Origin: Kribbella pratensis
GTDB lineage: Bacteria; Actinomycetota; Actinomycetes; Propionibacteriales; Kribbellaceae
Direction: 5' to 3'
Length of the DNA stretch: 64,000 bases
Assembly (NCBI RefSeq): GCF_004365355.1
Contig: NZ_SODP01000003.1
Location: 1,240,001 to 1,304,000 of the forward strand
In this document: positions 34,657-42,676 of the stretch, piece after piece
How positions within the stretch are numbered: the stretch's first letter is position 1
Layout of the letters: each line of letters begins with the position of its first letter
Position numbers and translations under genes: made by a program
The notes under the pieces: generated by a model
Seen by the model: the letters and a program-made list of their open reading frames with translations, nothing else
Databases searched by the model: none
What the model was told of the DNA's origin: nothing

Positions 34657-35295
34657 ATGAGGATCACGGTGTTCGGTGCGACGGGTGGGATCGGCGGTCA
34701 CGTCGTACGGCAAGCGCTCGATGCGGGTCACAAGGTGACCGCGGTGGTGCGGAAGTCGTCGGCGTTCGAGGTGGAGCATCCGTCCCTCGAGGTGGTCCGG
34801 GTGCTGGGTCTGGATGCCGCCGAGCCGCTGCGCGAGGCGCTCGACGGGAGCACGGCGGTCGTGTCCGGGGTGGGCGCCCGCGGTCGCAAGGACGGGCCGG
34901 TCGCGTCGAACAGCACGCGGTCGATCCTGACGGCCATGGAAGCCGCCGGAGTACGGCGGTTCGTCGCGATCAGCGCTGCGCCGCTGGGACCGGTGCCCGA
35001 CGACGAGAGCTTTCTGAATCGCCGGGTGATCTACCCGATGATCAACGCCTTCGCGGCCGACGTCTACGCCGACCTGCGGCTGATGGAGGCAGCGATCATG
35101 AGCAGCGCCACGGACTGGACGGTCGTGCGCCCGCCGAAACTCAACAACAAGCCACTCACCGGTCACTACCGCACGGTCGTCGGCGGCACAGTCACCAGGG
35201 GGTACTCGGTCTCGCGGGCCGACGTCGCGCATCTGATGCTTGCGGTGCTGGATGACCCGGCGACGATCGACCAGCCGGTTGGGGTGTCGTACTGA
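34657..35295 (+). CDS. NAD(P)-binding NmrA/SDR-like oxidoreductase
   Basis: 212 aa. The Rossmann motif FGATGGIGGHVVRQAL (5-20) is of the NmrA/atypical-SDR kind, with later FVAISAAPLG and WTVVRPPKL. The family binds NAD(P) and may be an enzyme (flavin reductase-like) or a redox sensor. It is divergent from MarR and co-transcribed with the DUF1772 gene (1-base overlap). Substrate unknown. Confidence 0.85.
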   Translation: MRITVFGATGGIGGHVVRQALDAGHKVTAVVRKSSAFEVEHPSLEVVRVLGLDAAEPLREALDGSTAVVSGVGARGRKDGPVASNSTRSILTAMEAAGVRRFVAISAAPLGPVPDDESFLNRRVIYPMINAFAADVYADLRLMEAAIMSSATDWTVVRPPKLNNKPLTGHYRTVVGGTVTRGYSVSRADVAHLMLAVLDDPATIDQPVGVSY

Positions 35296-35798
35296 TGACG
35301 CGATTCGTGCGGTCAGCGAGCTTGCTGTTCAGCGGCGTATTCGCTGGATTTCTCGTGTGTGTGCTGGTGCTCGAGAACTCGTTACGCGGTTTCGATGCGG
35401 CGGTCTACACGCAGACGCGATTGGTCGAGCTGGACTCGCTGGACAAGTTGGCCTCGGCAACGTTGATCCCGGCAATGATCACCACCGTGGTGCTCGCGAT
35501 CCGGGCTCGGGGCAACGATCGGCGGGTCGTGCTGGTGGCGATCGCGTTGCTGGTCATCGTGTTCGCGACGACGTTCGCGATCAATCTGCCGATCAACTCG
35601 GACCAGTCCGCGTGGTCGGTGCAGAGCCCGCCGTCCGACTGGGCGAGCGTCCGCGATCGATGGCAGGTCGCGCACGCGATCCGCACAGTCGCCGCCGTGC
35701 TCGCCTTCGGGCTGCTGATCGTGACAAGTCAGGTCAACGCGACGGCGCAAAGTCGCGTGCGTCGCATCTCGCAGCTGACTATGTCAGGCCGCGGATGA
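35295..35798 (+). CDS. DUF1772 (anthrone oxygenase-like) membrane protein
   Basis: 167 aa with four membrane helices: about 5-27, 54-68, 77-95 and 130-150. The family pattern is seen in INLPINSDQSAWS and WQVAHAIRTV. DUF1772 includes fungal anthrone oxygenases, but most bacterial members have no tested activity. It is paired with the NmrA-like reductase under a MarR regulator, so a small redox module is a fair guess. Its 3' end overlaps the convergent peptidase gene by 20 bases. Confidence 0.75.
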   Translation: MTRFVRSASLLFSGVFAGFLVCVLVLENSLRGFDAAVYTQTRLVELDSLDKLASATLIPAMITTVVLAIRARGNDRRVVLVAIALLVIVFATTFAINLPINSDQSAWSVQSPPSDWASVRDRWQVAHAIRTVAAVLAFGLLIVTSQVNATAQSRVRRISQLTMSGRG

Positions 35799-36756
35799 GG
35801 TCGTGGGGTACGGCGTGAGCGGTGTGGCCGCGATGACCTGTGGTGGTTCGGGCCATCGTGAGGGAGTTGAGGAGCGCTTCCTCGACTGATTCTGTGACGG
35901 CCTGGAACGGGCCGCGGAGATCGCCGTCGGCGTAGCCCGGCGTGCGGTTGCTGGTGAAGGCGATCGCATAGTCGCCGCTCCCGGGCGCGAAGTCCGAGCC
36001 GACGCGGCCCATCGCAAACACTGCTCGCCGCGCAAGCCGCCCCAGCTGGCGAGAATCAAGCGGCAGATCGGTCGCAACCACGATCATGCAGCTGTTCCCG
36101 TCCGCGTCGATGGGCGTTGCGGGGATCGGATGACCGAGCACAGTCAGCAGGCCGGAGAAGTTCGCCTGAACCAGAACTCCAACCGTGTTCCCGTTGAGGG
36201 TGCGGGAGGCGGTGCCGATGCCGGCCTTGAAGCCGAGGGCGGTGGTACCGGTGCCGGCGCCGGCGCAGCCTTCGAGGGGGAGGGATGACGAGGCTGAGTC
36301 CAGGGCGGCGTGGACGTGCTCGGGAGTTATGGGGCGGCTGCGGATGTCCGAGAGGTAGCCGTCGTTGGTCTCGCCGACGATCGGGTTCAGGCTCGTGGCG
36401 CGAGGGTTGCGGTCGAGGAGCCAAGTGACCAGGGCGTCGGCGACGCGGAACGTGCTCAGGGTGCCGGTGAGGAGGATCGGCGTCTCGATCACGCCGAGCT
36501 CGTCGACCTGGGTCGTGCCGATGAGCTTGCCGTATCCGTTGCCAACAGCAACAGCTGCCGGAAGGGTCTCGGCGTACCCGTCGGGGACGATCGCGGTGAC
36601 GCCGGTGTTCAGGCCGTCGCCGGTGAGCGTGGTCTGCCCGACGCGGACCCCGGGGACGTCCGTGATCGCGTTGAGCGGACCGGTGGGCAGGGTGCCGACG
36701 ATGACGCCGAGCTCGCGGACTCTCCGGGGATTCTGCACACGGCTATCGTCGGCCAC
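35779..36756 (-). CDS. P1 family (DmpA-type) aminopeptidase
   Basis: 325 aa from GTG 36756; GTG 36738 would give 319 aa. VGTLPTGPLNAITDVPGVRVG near the N-terminus and DADGNSCMIVVATDLPLD are family hallmarks. The Ser in GNS is both the self-cleavage site and the nucleophile of this Ntn-like class. The family hydrolyses short peptides or amides with an N-terminal residue; some act on D-amino acids or beta-peptides. Its start abuts the divergent metallo-beta-lactamase-fold gene. Confidence 0.88.
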   Translation of the reverse strand: MADDSRVQNPRRVRELGVIVGTLPTGPLNAITDVPGVRVGQTTLTGDGLNTGVTAIVPDGYAETLPAAVAVGNGYGKLIGTTQVDELGVIETPILLTGTLSTFRVADALVTWLLDRNPRATSLNPIVGETNDGYLSDIRSRPITPEHVHAALDSASSSLPLEGCAGAGTGTTALGFKAGIGTASRTLNGNTVGVLVQANFSGLLTVLGHPIPATPIDADGNSCMIVVATDLPLDSRQLGRLARRAVFAMGRVGSDFAPGSGDYAIAFTSNRTPGYADGDLRGPFQAVTESVEEALLNSLTMARTTTGHRGHTAHAVPHDLIRGLT

Positions 36757-37446
36757 ATGCTCGAGCACCTCGCCGGCCGGGTCTGGATCTACGGACACGA
36801 CCCCGACCCGGACGCTATCCGCCCGTCCGTCGCCGTCATCGCGGACAAAGCTGGATCCGTCCTCGTCGACGCCGGCAACAGCCCGGACCACGCCCGAGCA
36901 GTCCAAGCAGCAATAGCAACTGCCGGACTGCCCAAGCCGAGGTGGCTCGTCTACACCCATCATCACTGGGACCACACCTGGGGCGCGTGCGCCTGGGACG
37001 ACGTCACCGTCGTCGCCCACGAGTCAGCGGTCCCGATCCTCACCGGCGAAGCCCAGAAACCGTGGAGCCACCGCTACCTCCGCGACCAGGTCGAGGCCAA
37101 CCCCAGACTCGGACCGAGCTTCCGCGCGCGTGCGCTCGCCGTACCCGACTGGTCCGGCTTCCGCATCGTTCTCCCCGACGAGACCTTCGACGACACCCTC
37201 ACCCTGCCGACGGGCGTCGTACTGCGTCATGTCGGCGGAAACCACGCCCCGGACTCGCTCATCGTCGTCGCAGACGGTGTCGCCCTGCTCGGCGACGCGT
37301 TCTACCCGCCGCCGTACCACCTCCGCACGCCCGACGACGCCCTCGACTACGGCATGGTCAAGCGATTCCTGTCCGAGCAGCACGACTGGTACGTCGACGC
37401 GCACTCGGCGCCGCGGAGCAGATCAGCCGCGCTCGCTGGGTCCTAG
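36757..37446 (+). CDS. Metallo-beta-lactamase-fold hydrolase
   Basis: 229 aa from ATG 36757. The metal motif is THHHWDHTWGA (H-x-H-x-D-H type), with a later HVGGNHAPDSLIV and a GDAFYPPPYH segment. The superfamily covers many thiolester, lactone and phosphodiester hydrolases; the substrate is open. The ATG is directly next to the reversed GTG of the divergent peptidase. The 3' end overlaps the convergent VOC gene by 24 bases. Confidence 0.85.
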   Translation: MLEHLAGRVWIYGHDPDPDAIRPSVAVIADKAGSVLVDAGNSPDHARAVQAAIATAGLPKPRWLVYTHHHWDHTWGACAWDDVTVVAHESAVPILTGEAQKPWSHRYLRDQVEANPRLGPSFRARALAVPDWSGFRIVLPDETFDDTLTLPTGVVLRHVGGNHAPDSLIVVADGVALLGDAFYPPPYHLRTPDDALDYGMVKRFLSEQHDWYVDAHSAPRSRSAALAGS

Positions 37447-37836
37447 CGGCGACCTGTCGCCGACGAACCACAAGTGGCCGAACGGGTCCAGGAACGAGCC
37501 CTGCCGGTGCGTCCCCCAAGGCACCTCGTGATCGCGGACCGGGTCGAAGCTCCCGTCGGCGCCCGCCTCGACGGCGCGCTGCACGAAACCGTCCGGATCG
37601 TCCACGAACATCTCGACCCGGACCGTCGGAGCACCGGTCTCCGCGGGCGTCTTCCAGATGTTGTTCCCCGGCTCGCCGAGGAAGACCGGAGCACCGTTCA
37701 CGCTCAGCCCGATCACGCTGCCGAGGTTCCAGAGTTCGACCGCGCCGAGCGCCTCGGCGTACCAGGACGCGGCAGCCGGCGCGTCTTCGACAGCGAGCAT
37801 CACGGAGATCTGTGCGAATCCGTCCATTCCGTCCAT
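37423..37836 (-). CDS. VOC (glyoxalase/bleomycin-resistance fold) protein
   Basis: 137 aa from ATG 37836 (alternative ATG 37827). It starts QISVMLAVEDAPAAASWYAEALGA, with VEMFVDDPDGFVQRAVEAGA and the end LDPFGHLWFVGD, all typical of VOC proteins. A metal Glu/His set is only partly visible. It could be a small-molecule binding or lyase-type enzyme; PhnB-like members are close in style. A longer frame upstream overlaps hisE and is rejected. Confidence 0.82.
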   Translation of the reverse strand: MDGMDGFAQISVMLAVEDAPAAASWYAEALGAVELWNLGSVIGLSVNGAPVFLGEPGNNIWKTPAETGAPTVRVEMFVDDPDGFVQRAVEAGADGSFDPVRDHEVPWGTHRQGSFLDPFGHLWFVGDRSPLGPSERG

Positions 37837-37929
37837 CTGCCCAGTAACCCACACATCAGGGCCGGGCCGGTCCGATCGGCGGACCTGGGGGCGGTAGGTG
37901 CCGGCGGGACCCCGTAGGCTGGGCGCGCG

Positions 37930-38193
37930 ATGAAGAGTTTTGAGGAGCTGTTTGCCGAGCTGGGTGAGAAGGCGGCGACGCGGCCGGAGGGTTCCGGGAC
38001 CGTGGCGGCGCTCGATGCCGGCGTGCACGCGATCGGCAAGAAGCTGGTCGAAGAGGCCGCCGAGTCATGGATGGCAGCGGAGTACGAGGGCAAGGAGCGC
38101 GCCGCGGAGGAGCTGTCACAGCTCTTCTACCACGCTCAGGTGATGATGCATGCCCTCGGCCTCGACCTCGAGGACGTGTACCGACATCTGTAG
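37930..38193 (+). CDS. hisE: Phosphoribosyl-ATP pyrophosphohydrolase HisE
   Basis: 87 aa, MazG-like helical fold. KKLVEEAAESWMAAEYEG and AAEELSQLFYHAQVMM carry the acidic metal-binding residues. It converts PR-ATP to PR-AMP in histidine synthesis. hisG, which makes PR-ATP, follows 51 bases later. This separate hisE-hisG pair is usual in actinobacteria, where the other his genes lie elsewhere. Confidence 0.95.
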   Translation: MKSFEELFAELGEKAATRPEGSGTVAALDAGVHAIGKKLVEEAAESWMAAEYEGKERAAEELSQLFYHAQVMMHALGLDLEDVYRHL

Positions 38194-38244
38194 GAGCCCC
38201 CTCCCACAGATCACCGGTTCACACCCCCAGAAAGGGCAGTCGCC

Positions 38245-39093
38245 ATGCTGCGCGTCGCAGTACCGAACAAGGGCTCGCTGAGCGAAGCCGCCACCGAGAT
38301 GCTCGTCGAAGCCGGCTACAAGCAGCGCCGGAGCACCAAGGACCTCACGCTCACCGACTCGGCCAACGAGGTCGAGTTCTACTACCTCCGTCCCCGCGAC
38401 ATCGCGGTGTACGTCGGCGAGGGCACCCTCGACGTCGGCATCTCCGGTCGTGACCTCGTGCTCGACTCGCACGCCGACGCCGACGTGATCATGGGTCTCG
38501 GGTTCGGCTCGTCCACGTTCCGGTTCGCCGGGCGGCCCGGGGTCGCGGACTCGATCAAGGACCTGGCCGGGAAGCGCATCGCCACCTCGTACGCCGGGGT
38601 GCTCCAGGACCACCTGGCCGAGAACGGCGTCGACGCGTCCGTCGTCCGCCTGGACGGCGCGGTCGAATCGGCCGTTCAACTCGGGGTGGCCGACGTGATC
38701 GCCGATGTGGTGGAGACCGGTACGACGCTGCGCCAGGCCGGACTCGAGGTATTCGGCGAGCCGATCCTGAAGTCCGAGGCCGTGCTGATCAAGCGGCACG
38801 GCGTCGAGAACCCGCCGAACGGCATGCACCAGTTGATCCGCCGCCTCGAAGGCGTCCTGATCGCCCGGAACTACGTGATGATGGACTACGACATCCGCGC
38901 CGAGGACGTCGACGCGGCCACCTCGGTCGCGCCCGGCCTGGAGTCGCCGACGATCTCTCCGCTGCACAAGCAGGGCTGGGTCGCCGTCCGCGTGATGGTG
39001 CAACGTGCCGAGGCGCAGCGCCTGATGGACCAACTGTGGGAGGTGGGCGCCCGTGCCATCCTCACCACAGACATCCACGCCTGCCGGATTTAG
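38245..39093 (+). CDS. hisG: ATP phosphoribosyltransferase HisG (long form)
   Basis: 282 aa. It starts LRVAVPNKGSLSEAATEML, has DVGISGRDL and DVVETGTTLRQAGLEV, and ends with the regulatory ACT-like domain, so it is the long, histidine-inhibited hexameric form without HisZ. It makes PR-ATP from ATP and PRPP. Its stop TAG is the first base triplet of a 162-base foldback that reaches into the next gene. Confidence 0.95.
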   Translation: MLRVAVPNKGSLSEAATEMLVEAGYKQRRSTKDLTLTDSANEVEFYYLRPRDIAVYVGEGTLDVGISGRDLVLDSHADADVIMGLGFGSSTFRFAGRPGVADSIKDLAGKRIATSYAGVLQDHLAENGVDASVVRLDGAVESAVQLGVADVIADVVETGTTLRQAGLEVFGEPILKSEAVLIKRHGVENPPNGMHQLIRRLEGVLIARNYVMMDYDIRAEDVDAATSVAPGLESPTISPLHKQGWVAVRVMVQRAEAQRLMDQLWEVGARAILTTDIHACRI

Positions 39094-39254
39094 AGGGCAT
39101 CGTGAACCCCTGCACCTACTGCGCGGCACTCGGCGGGCACCTCGCTGCACTGGAGGCAAGGCCACGATGCTCCGCATCGAGACCTCGCCTCCAGCACACC
39201 GAGGCACTCCGCCGAGCACCTGCTCGCGACGGCGCAGGGGTTCACGATGCCCTC
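39093..39254. repeat. 162-base foldback between hisG and the next gene
   Basis: Outer arms 39093-39113 and 39234-39254 are a perfect 21-base inverted repeat. Inside, pairing continues with small bulges, including TGGAGGC/GCCTCCA and the apical hairpin CGATGC-TCC-GCATCG (39165-39179). The left arm starts within the hisG stop codon; the right arm holds an AGGGG ribosome site and the ATG at 39247. It may be a miniature inverted-repeat element or a structured leader/attenuator. Confidence 0.75.
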
Positions 39255-39720
39255 TGAGATGTCCGCCGACAGGCTCTTCACCTTCCATCCGCGGATTCTC
39301 GCGCTGATGGCAGGCGTGATGGGCCTGTCGCTGCTGGCGGTGTTCGGGGTGATCTGGATCCGGCTGCCGGCCGATGCCAGGGACTCGTTCAGCTGGTTCC
39401 AGCGGCTGACGTTGATCGCGTTCTTCGGCGCGGTGTTCTGGATCCTGTACCGGATGACGACGCTGCGCGTGACGGCGTACGCCGACGGGCTCCGGGTGCG
39501 GAACGTGTTCAAGACGTACATGCTGACCTGGTCGGAGATCAGCGGACTGCGGTTCCGGCCGGGGGACGCGTGGCTGCAGCTGTTCGATGCCGACGGCAAC
39601 CGGATCGGCATCCTCGCGGTTCAGGCCGCGGAGGGAGCGCGGGCGAGCCGCGCCGCGAAGGAACTCGCGGCGGTGGCTCGCGACCATGGCGCCGGCGCTA
39701 AACGGCCACCGAAAAACTAG
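39247..39720 (+). CDS. Membrane protein with PH-like domain
   Basis: 157 aa from ATG 39247, which has AGGGG six bases upstream; ATG 39259 (MSADRLF) is an alternative that begins after the foldback. Two membrane helices (about 17-37 and 54-70) are followed by a bacterial PH-like domain (TTLRVTAYADGLRVRNVFKTYMLTW and so on). The family is common after hisG in actinobacteria but has no set role. The 3' end overlaps the convergent epimerase gene by 23 bases. Confidence 0.8.
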   Translation: MPSEMSADRLFTFHPRILALMAGVMGLSLLAVFGVIWIRLPADARDSFSWFQRLTLIAFFGAVFWILYRMTTLRVTAYADGLRVRNVFKTYMLTWSEISGLRFRPGDAWLQLFDADGNRIGILAVQAAEGARASRAAKELAAVARDHGAGAKRPPKN

Positions 39721-40582
39721 TCGTGTGCGACTCGCCGGGCTGCAGGACGACCAGGTCCTGCCCGGTGATGAACGCGTCCGGCGGACAGGTCATCGGCTCG
39801 ACCGCCAGCGCAGTACGTCCGACCGCTTCGCCCGTGAACAGCTGCATCCAGGGCGTGTCGCTGGTCAGCGCCGACCTCGCGCCGGAGTCGGGATCCGTCA
39901 ACGAGACCGTCCACGTGCCGTCCAAGCCGGTGAAGGCGTTGTCGATCGAGGTGGCTCCGATGACGCGTCCACCGCTGAAGTCGTACTCCGAGCCGGCGAC
40001 CGGTGTGAGTCCCACGGGCTGCATGCGGTCTGCGGACACTTCCAGCCGTTGGGAGGCGGTGAACTCGAGTACGCAGTCGTCGATCGAGCGTCCAACGCTG
40101 AGATAGGGATGTGCTCCGTAGCCGTAGGGCGCGGCGGTCCTACCGATGTTGGTTGCAGTGGCGGTGACGGTCAGCCCGTCGGCCAGGCGGTAGTCGAGGC
40201 GCAGGTCCAGTTGGTGCGGGTAGCCGGGTTGACCGTGGAGACGGTGGCCGGCGACCAGCGCGGCGGGGTCTGAGCCGTCGTCCACCCGGAGCCAGTTGGC
40301 CCAGCGGGTCAGGCCGTGGATGGCGTTCAAGCGGGCCGGCTCGGTCAGGTACAGCTGCTGCTCGGCGCCCTCGAACGTGTACTTCCCGTCGGTGATGCGA
40401 TTCGGCCACGGGAACAGATGCTGCCCGATACCCGCATGCGCCGCCTCGTCCTCGCCGTACCCGAGCAGGACCGGGCGGCCGTCGTACGTGAGCCCGCGCA
40501 ACCCGCCGCCGACGCTCACCACCGTCGCCTCGTACCCGCCGCCGCGGAGGACCCACTGCTCACCCGATGGCAAAACATTCAT
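39698..40582 (-). CDS. Aldose 1-epimerase family protein
   Basis: 294 aa from ATG 40582 (MNVLPSGEQW); ATG 40633 would add 17 residues and has GGGAG upstream. The galactose-mutarotase fold is seen in GIGQHLFPWPNRITDGKY, LNAIHGLTRW (catalytic His candidate), YGYGAHPYLSVG and AVEPMTCPPDAF (Glu candidate). It would interconvert alpha and beta anomers of a hexose. It is divergent from the DGPF/ECF pair. The exact sugar is not given by sequence. Confidence 0.85.
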   Translation of the reverse strand: MNVLPSGEQWVLRGGGYEATVVSVGGGLRGLTYDGRPVLLGYGEDEAAHAGIGQHLFPWPNRITDGKYTFEGAEQQLYLTEPARLNAIHGLTRWANWLRVDDGSDPAALVAGHRLHGQPGYPHQLDLRLDYRLADGLTVTATATNIGRTAAPYGYGAHPYLSVGRSIDDCVLEFTASQRLEVSADRMQPVGLTPVAGSEYDFSGGRVIGATSIDNAFTGLDGTWTVSLTDPDSGARSALTSDTPWMQLFTGEAVGRTALAVEPMTCPPDAFITGQDLVVLQPGESHTTSFSVAV

Positions 40583-40662
40583 GGTCCAATCCTGACTGAC
40601 CTGTCCATCGAGGGCGAACCCGTTCGTGGTCATGCTGTAAACACGCTCCCAGGAGGTACGAC

Positions 40663-41007
40663 GTGAAGTACATGCTGCTGATCAACGCCGGCGAGCTCGA
40701 CACGGAGAACGCGCCGGTCGGGTGCGAACCGGAGGACTGGATGCGGTTCGACAAGGAGATCACCGACTCCGGGGTGGTGGTCGCGTCGGAGTCGCTCGCC
40801 GATCTGGTCACCGCGACCCGCGTTCAGGTGGCCAACGACGGCAAGCGGACCGTGACCGACGGTCCGTTCGCGGAGACCCGCGAGGTGCTCGGCGGGTTCT
40901 ACGTGATCGACGTACCGGATCTGGATGTCGCGCTCGATTGGGCCGCGAAGTGCCCGGGGTCGCGGGCCGGCGGCTCGGTCGTGGTTCGGCCGGTCGCGGA
41001 CTTCTGA
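40663..41007 (+). CDS. DGPF (YCII-related) domain protein
   Basis: 114 aa. The motif VTDGPFAETREVLGGFYVIDV is the DGPF signature of the YCII superfamily. In the ECF42 group of sigma factors such genes sit beside the sigma gene, as here with two bases between them. The role of DGPF proteins is unsettled; small-molecule binding or enzyme activity has been proposed. Confidence 0.9.
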   Translation: MKYMLLINAGELDTENAPVGCEPEDWMRFDKEITDSGVVVASESLADLVTATRVQVANDGKRTVTDGPFAETREVLGGFYVIDVPDLDVALDWAAKCPGSRAGGSVVVRPVADF

Positions 41008-41009
41008 CG

Positions 41010-42230
41010 ATGGATCAGGTCGAGGCGGTCTTCCGCGAGGAGCGCGGGCGGCTGCTGGCCGCGCTCGCCCGGCGGTTCGGGGACCTCGACCTGGCCGAGG
41101 AAGTCACGTCGGAGGCGATCGAGGCGGCGCTGGTGCGCTGGCCGGTCGACGGCGTACCGCCGAACCCGGGCGGTTGGCTGATGACGACCGCCCGGCGGAA
41201 GGCGGTCGACCGGCTCCGGCGCGACCAGGTGTACGCCGCCAAGCTCGCCGTACTGCAGGTCGACATGGACCGGGCCGCGCCGCAAGCGACCGGGGAGGAG
41301 CTGCCGGACGAACGGTTGCAGCTGTTCTTCACCTGCACCCACCCCGCGCTCGCGGCCGAGGATCGTGGTGCGCTGACGCTCCGCTGCCTGGCTGGTCTGA
41401 CCACGCCAGAGGTTGCGCGGGCGTTCCTGGTGCCGACCGCGACGATGGCGAAGCGGATCGTGCGGGCGAAGCAGAAGATCCGTGATGCGCGGATCCCGTT
41501 CCGCGTGCCCGGTCCGGGCGAGTTGCCGGAGCGGCTGCCCGGCGTACTGCAGGTCGTCTACTCGGTCTTCACCGAGGGGTACGCCGCCAGCTCGGGACCG
41601 TACCTGCAGCGCCTCGACCTCGCCGAGGAAGCGATCCGGCTGGCCCGGATCCTGCACCGGCTCCTCCCCGCCGAGCGCGAGGTGACGGGGCTGTTGGCGT
41701 TGATGCTGCTCGTCCATGCTCGCCGCGACGCCCGCAGTGGTCCGGACGGGCGGCTGGTGCTCCTCGAGGACCAGGATCGTGCCCGTTGGGATGCGGAGCT
41801 GATCGCCGAGGGGCGCGGCCTGGTCGTCGCGGCGCTCACCGGCGGCGCCGGACCGTATGCAGTGCAGGCTGCGATCGCGGCGTTGCACGACGAGGCGGCC
41901 GACTTCGCGGACACCGACTGGGCGCAGATCGTCGCGCTGTACGACGTACTGCTGGAACTCGACCCCTCGCCGGTGGTCGCGCTCAACCGGGCCGCCGCGA
42001 TCGCGATGCGCGACGGCGCCGAGGCCGGCCTCGCGCTCCTGGACGAGCTGGCCGACGAACCACGGCTGCGCGACTACCACCCGTTCGCCCTCGCCCGGGC
42101 CGATCTGCTGCACCGCCTCGGACGCTTGCCCGAGGCAACCGCGGCGTACGAGCGTGCCCTTCGGCTGGCGGGTTCCGAACCCGAGCGGGCGCACGCACGT
42201 GACCGGATCGCGTCGATGGAGCAGACTTGA
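41010..42230 (+). CDS. ECF42-type RNA polymerase sigma factor with helical extension
   Basis: 406 aa from ATG 41010. Region 2 (AALARRFGDLDLAEEVTSEAIEAAL, then NPGGWLMTTARRKAVDRLRR) and region 4 (LAGLTTPEVARAFLVPTATMAKRIVRAKQKI) are followed by a C-terminal helical part of about 200 residues with TPR-like repeats. That extension and the DGPF partner identify the ECF42 group, which lacks a classic anti-sigma factor. The C-terminal extension is thought to control activity. Confidence 0.92.
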   Translation: MDQVEAVFREERGRLLAALARRFGDLDLAEEVTSEAIEAALVRWPVDGVPPNPGGWLMTTARRKAVDRLRRDQVYAAKLAVLQVDMDRAAPQATGEELPDERLQLFFTCTHPALAAEDRGALTLRCLAGLTTPEVARAFLVPTATMAKRIVRAKQKIRDARIPFRVPGPGELPERLPGVLQVVYSVFTEGYAASSGPYLQRLDLAEEAIRLARILHRLLPAEREVTGLLALMLLVHARRDARSGPDGRLVLLEDQDRARWDAELIAEGRGLVVAALTGGAGPYAVQAAIAALHDEAADFADTDWAQIVALYDVLLELDPSPVVALNRAAAIAMRDGAEAGLALLDELADEPRLRDYHPFALARADLLHRLGRLPEATAAYERALRLAGSEPERAHARDRIASMEQT

Positions 42231-42235
42231 GCGCC

Positions 42236-42676
42236 ATGGAGACCGTTTACGAAGCGGCGGGTGGGTCCGAAGGCATGCTCCGGCTGGCGCAGGCCTGGCA
42301 CGAGCGGGTGATGGCCGACGAGGTTGTCAGTCATGCGTTCCACGGTGAGATTCAGCCGGATCACATCGAGCGGCTGGCGGCGTACTGGGCCGAGTCGCTC
42401 GGCGGGCCCGAGGGCTACACCGGTGTTTATGGCGACGAGGCGTACGTCGAGCGGCGGCACAGCGGGAACGGCGAGCACGACGAGATGAACCGGCTCGCGA
42501 TCGAGCGCTTCGACGAGGCGATGACCGACGCCGGGCTGACCGATCCGAAGCTCCGCCAGGTGCTGCACGACTACTTCGCCTGGGCGACGTTCACCACGAT
42601 GTACCGCCACAACACGGCCGACGTCGCCGACGACCTGACGATCCCGCGCTGGTCCTGGGATGGCCTGCAGACGTGA
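42236..42676 (+). CDS. Group II truncated hemoglobin
   Basis: 146 aa from ATG 42236; TTG 42227, overlapping the sigma stop, is an alternative. It has a truncated-globin 2-on-2 fold: YWAESLGGPEGYTGVYGDEAYVERRHSG with the Tyr/His region, HDYFAWATFTTMYRHNT near the end and RWSWDGLQ as the TrHbO-type tail. It should bind haem and O2 or react with NO or peroxide. It overlaps the methyltransferase start by four bases. Confidence 0.9.
   Translation: METVYEAAGGSEGMLRLAQAWHERVMADEVVSHAFHGEIQPDHIERLAAYWAESLGGPEGYTGVYGDEAYVERRHSGNGEHDEMNRLAIERFDEAMTDAGLTDPKLRQVLHDYFAWATFTTMYRHNTADVADDLTIPRWSWDGLQT

Noticed and set aside
39247..39611. Peptides read from both strands of the foldback as a conserved small protein
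   Set aside because: Their similarity (NPC... to ...GVHDAL) comes from the inverted repeat itself, not from coding selection.
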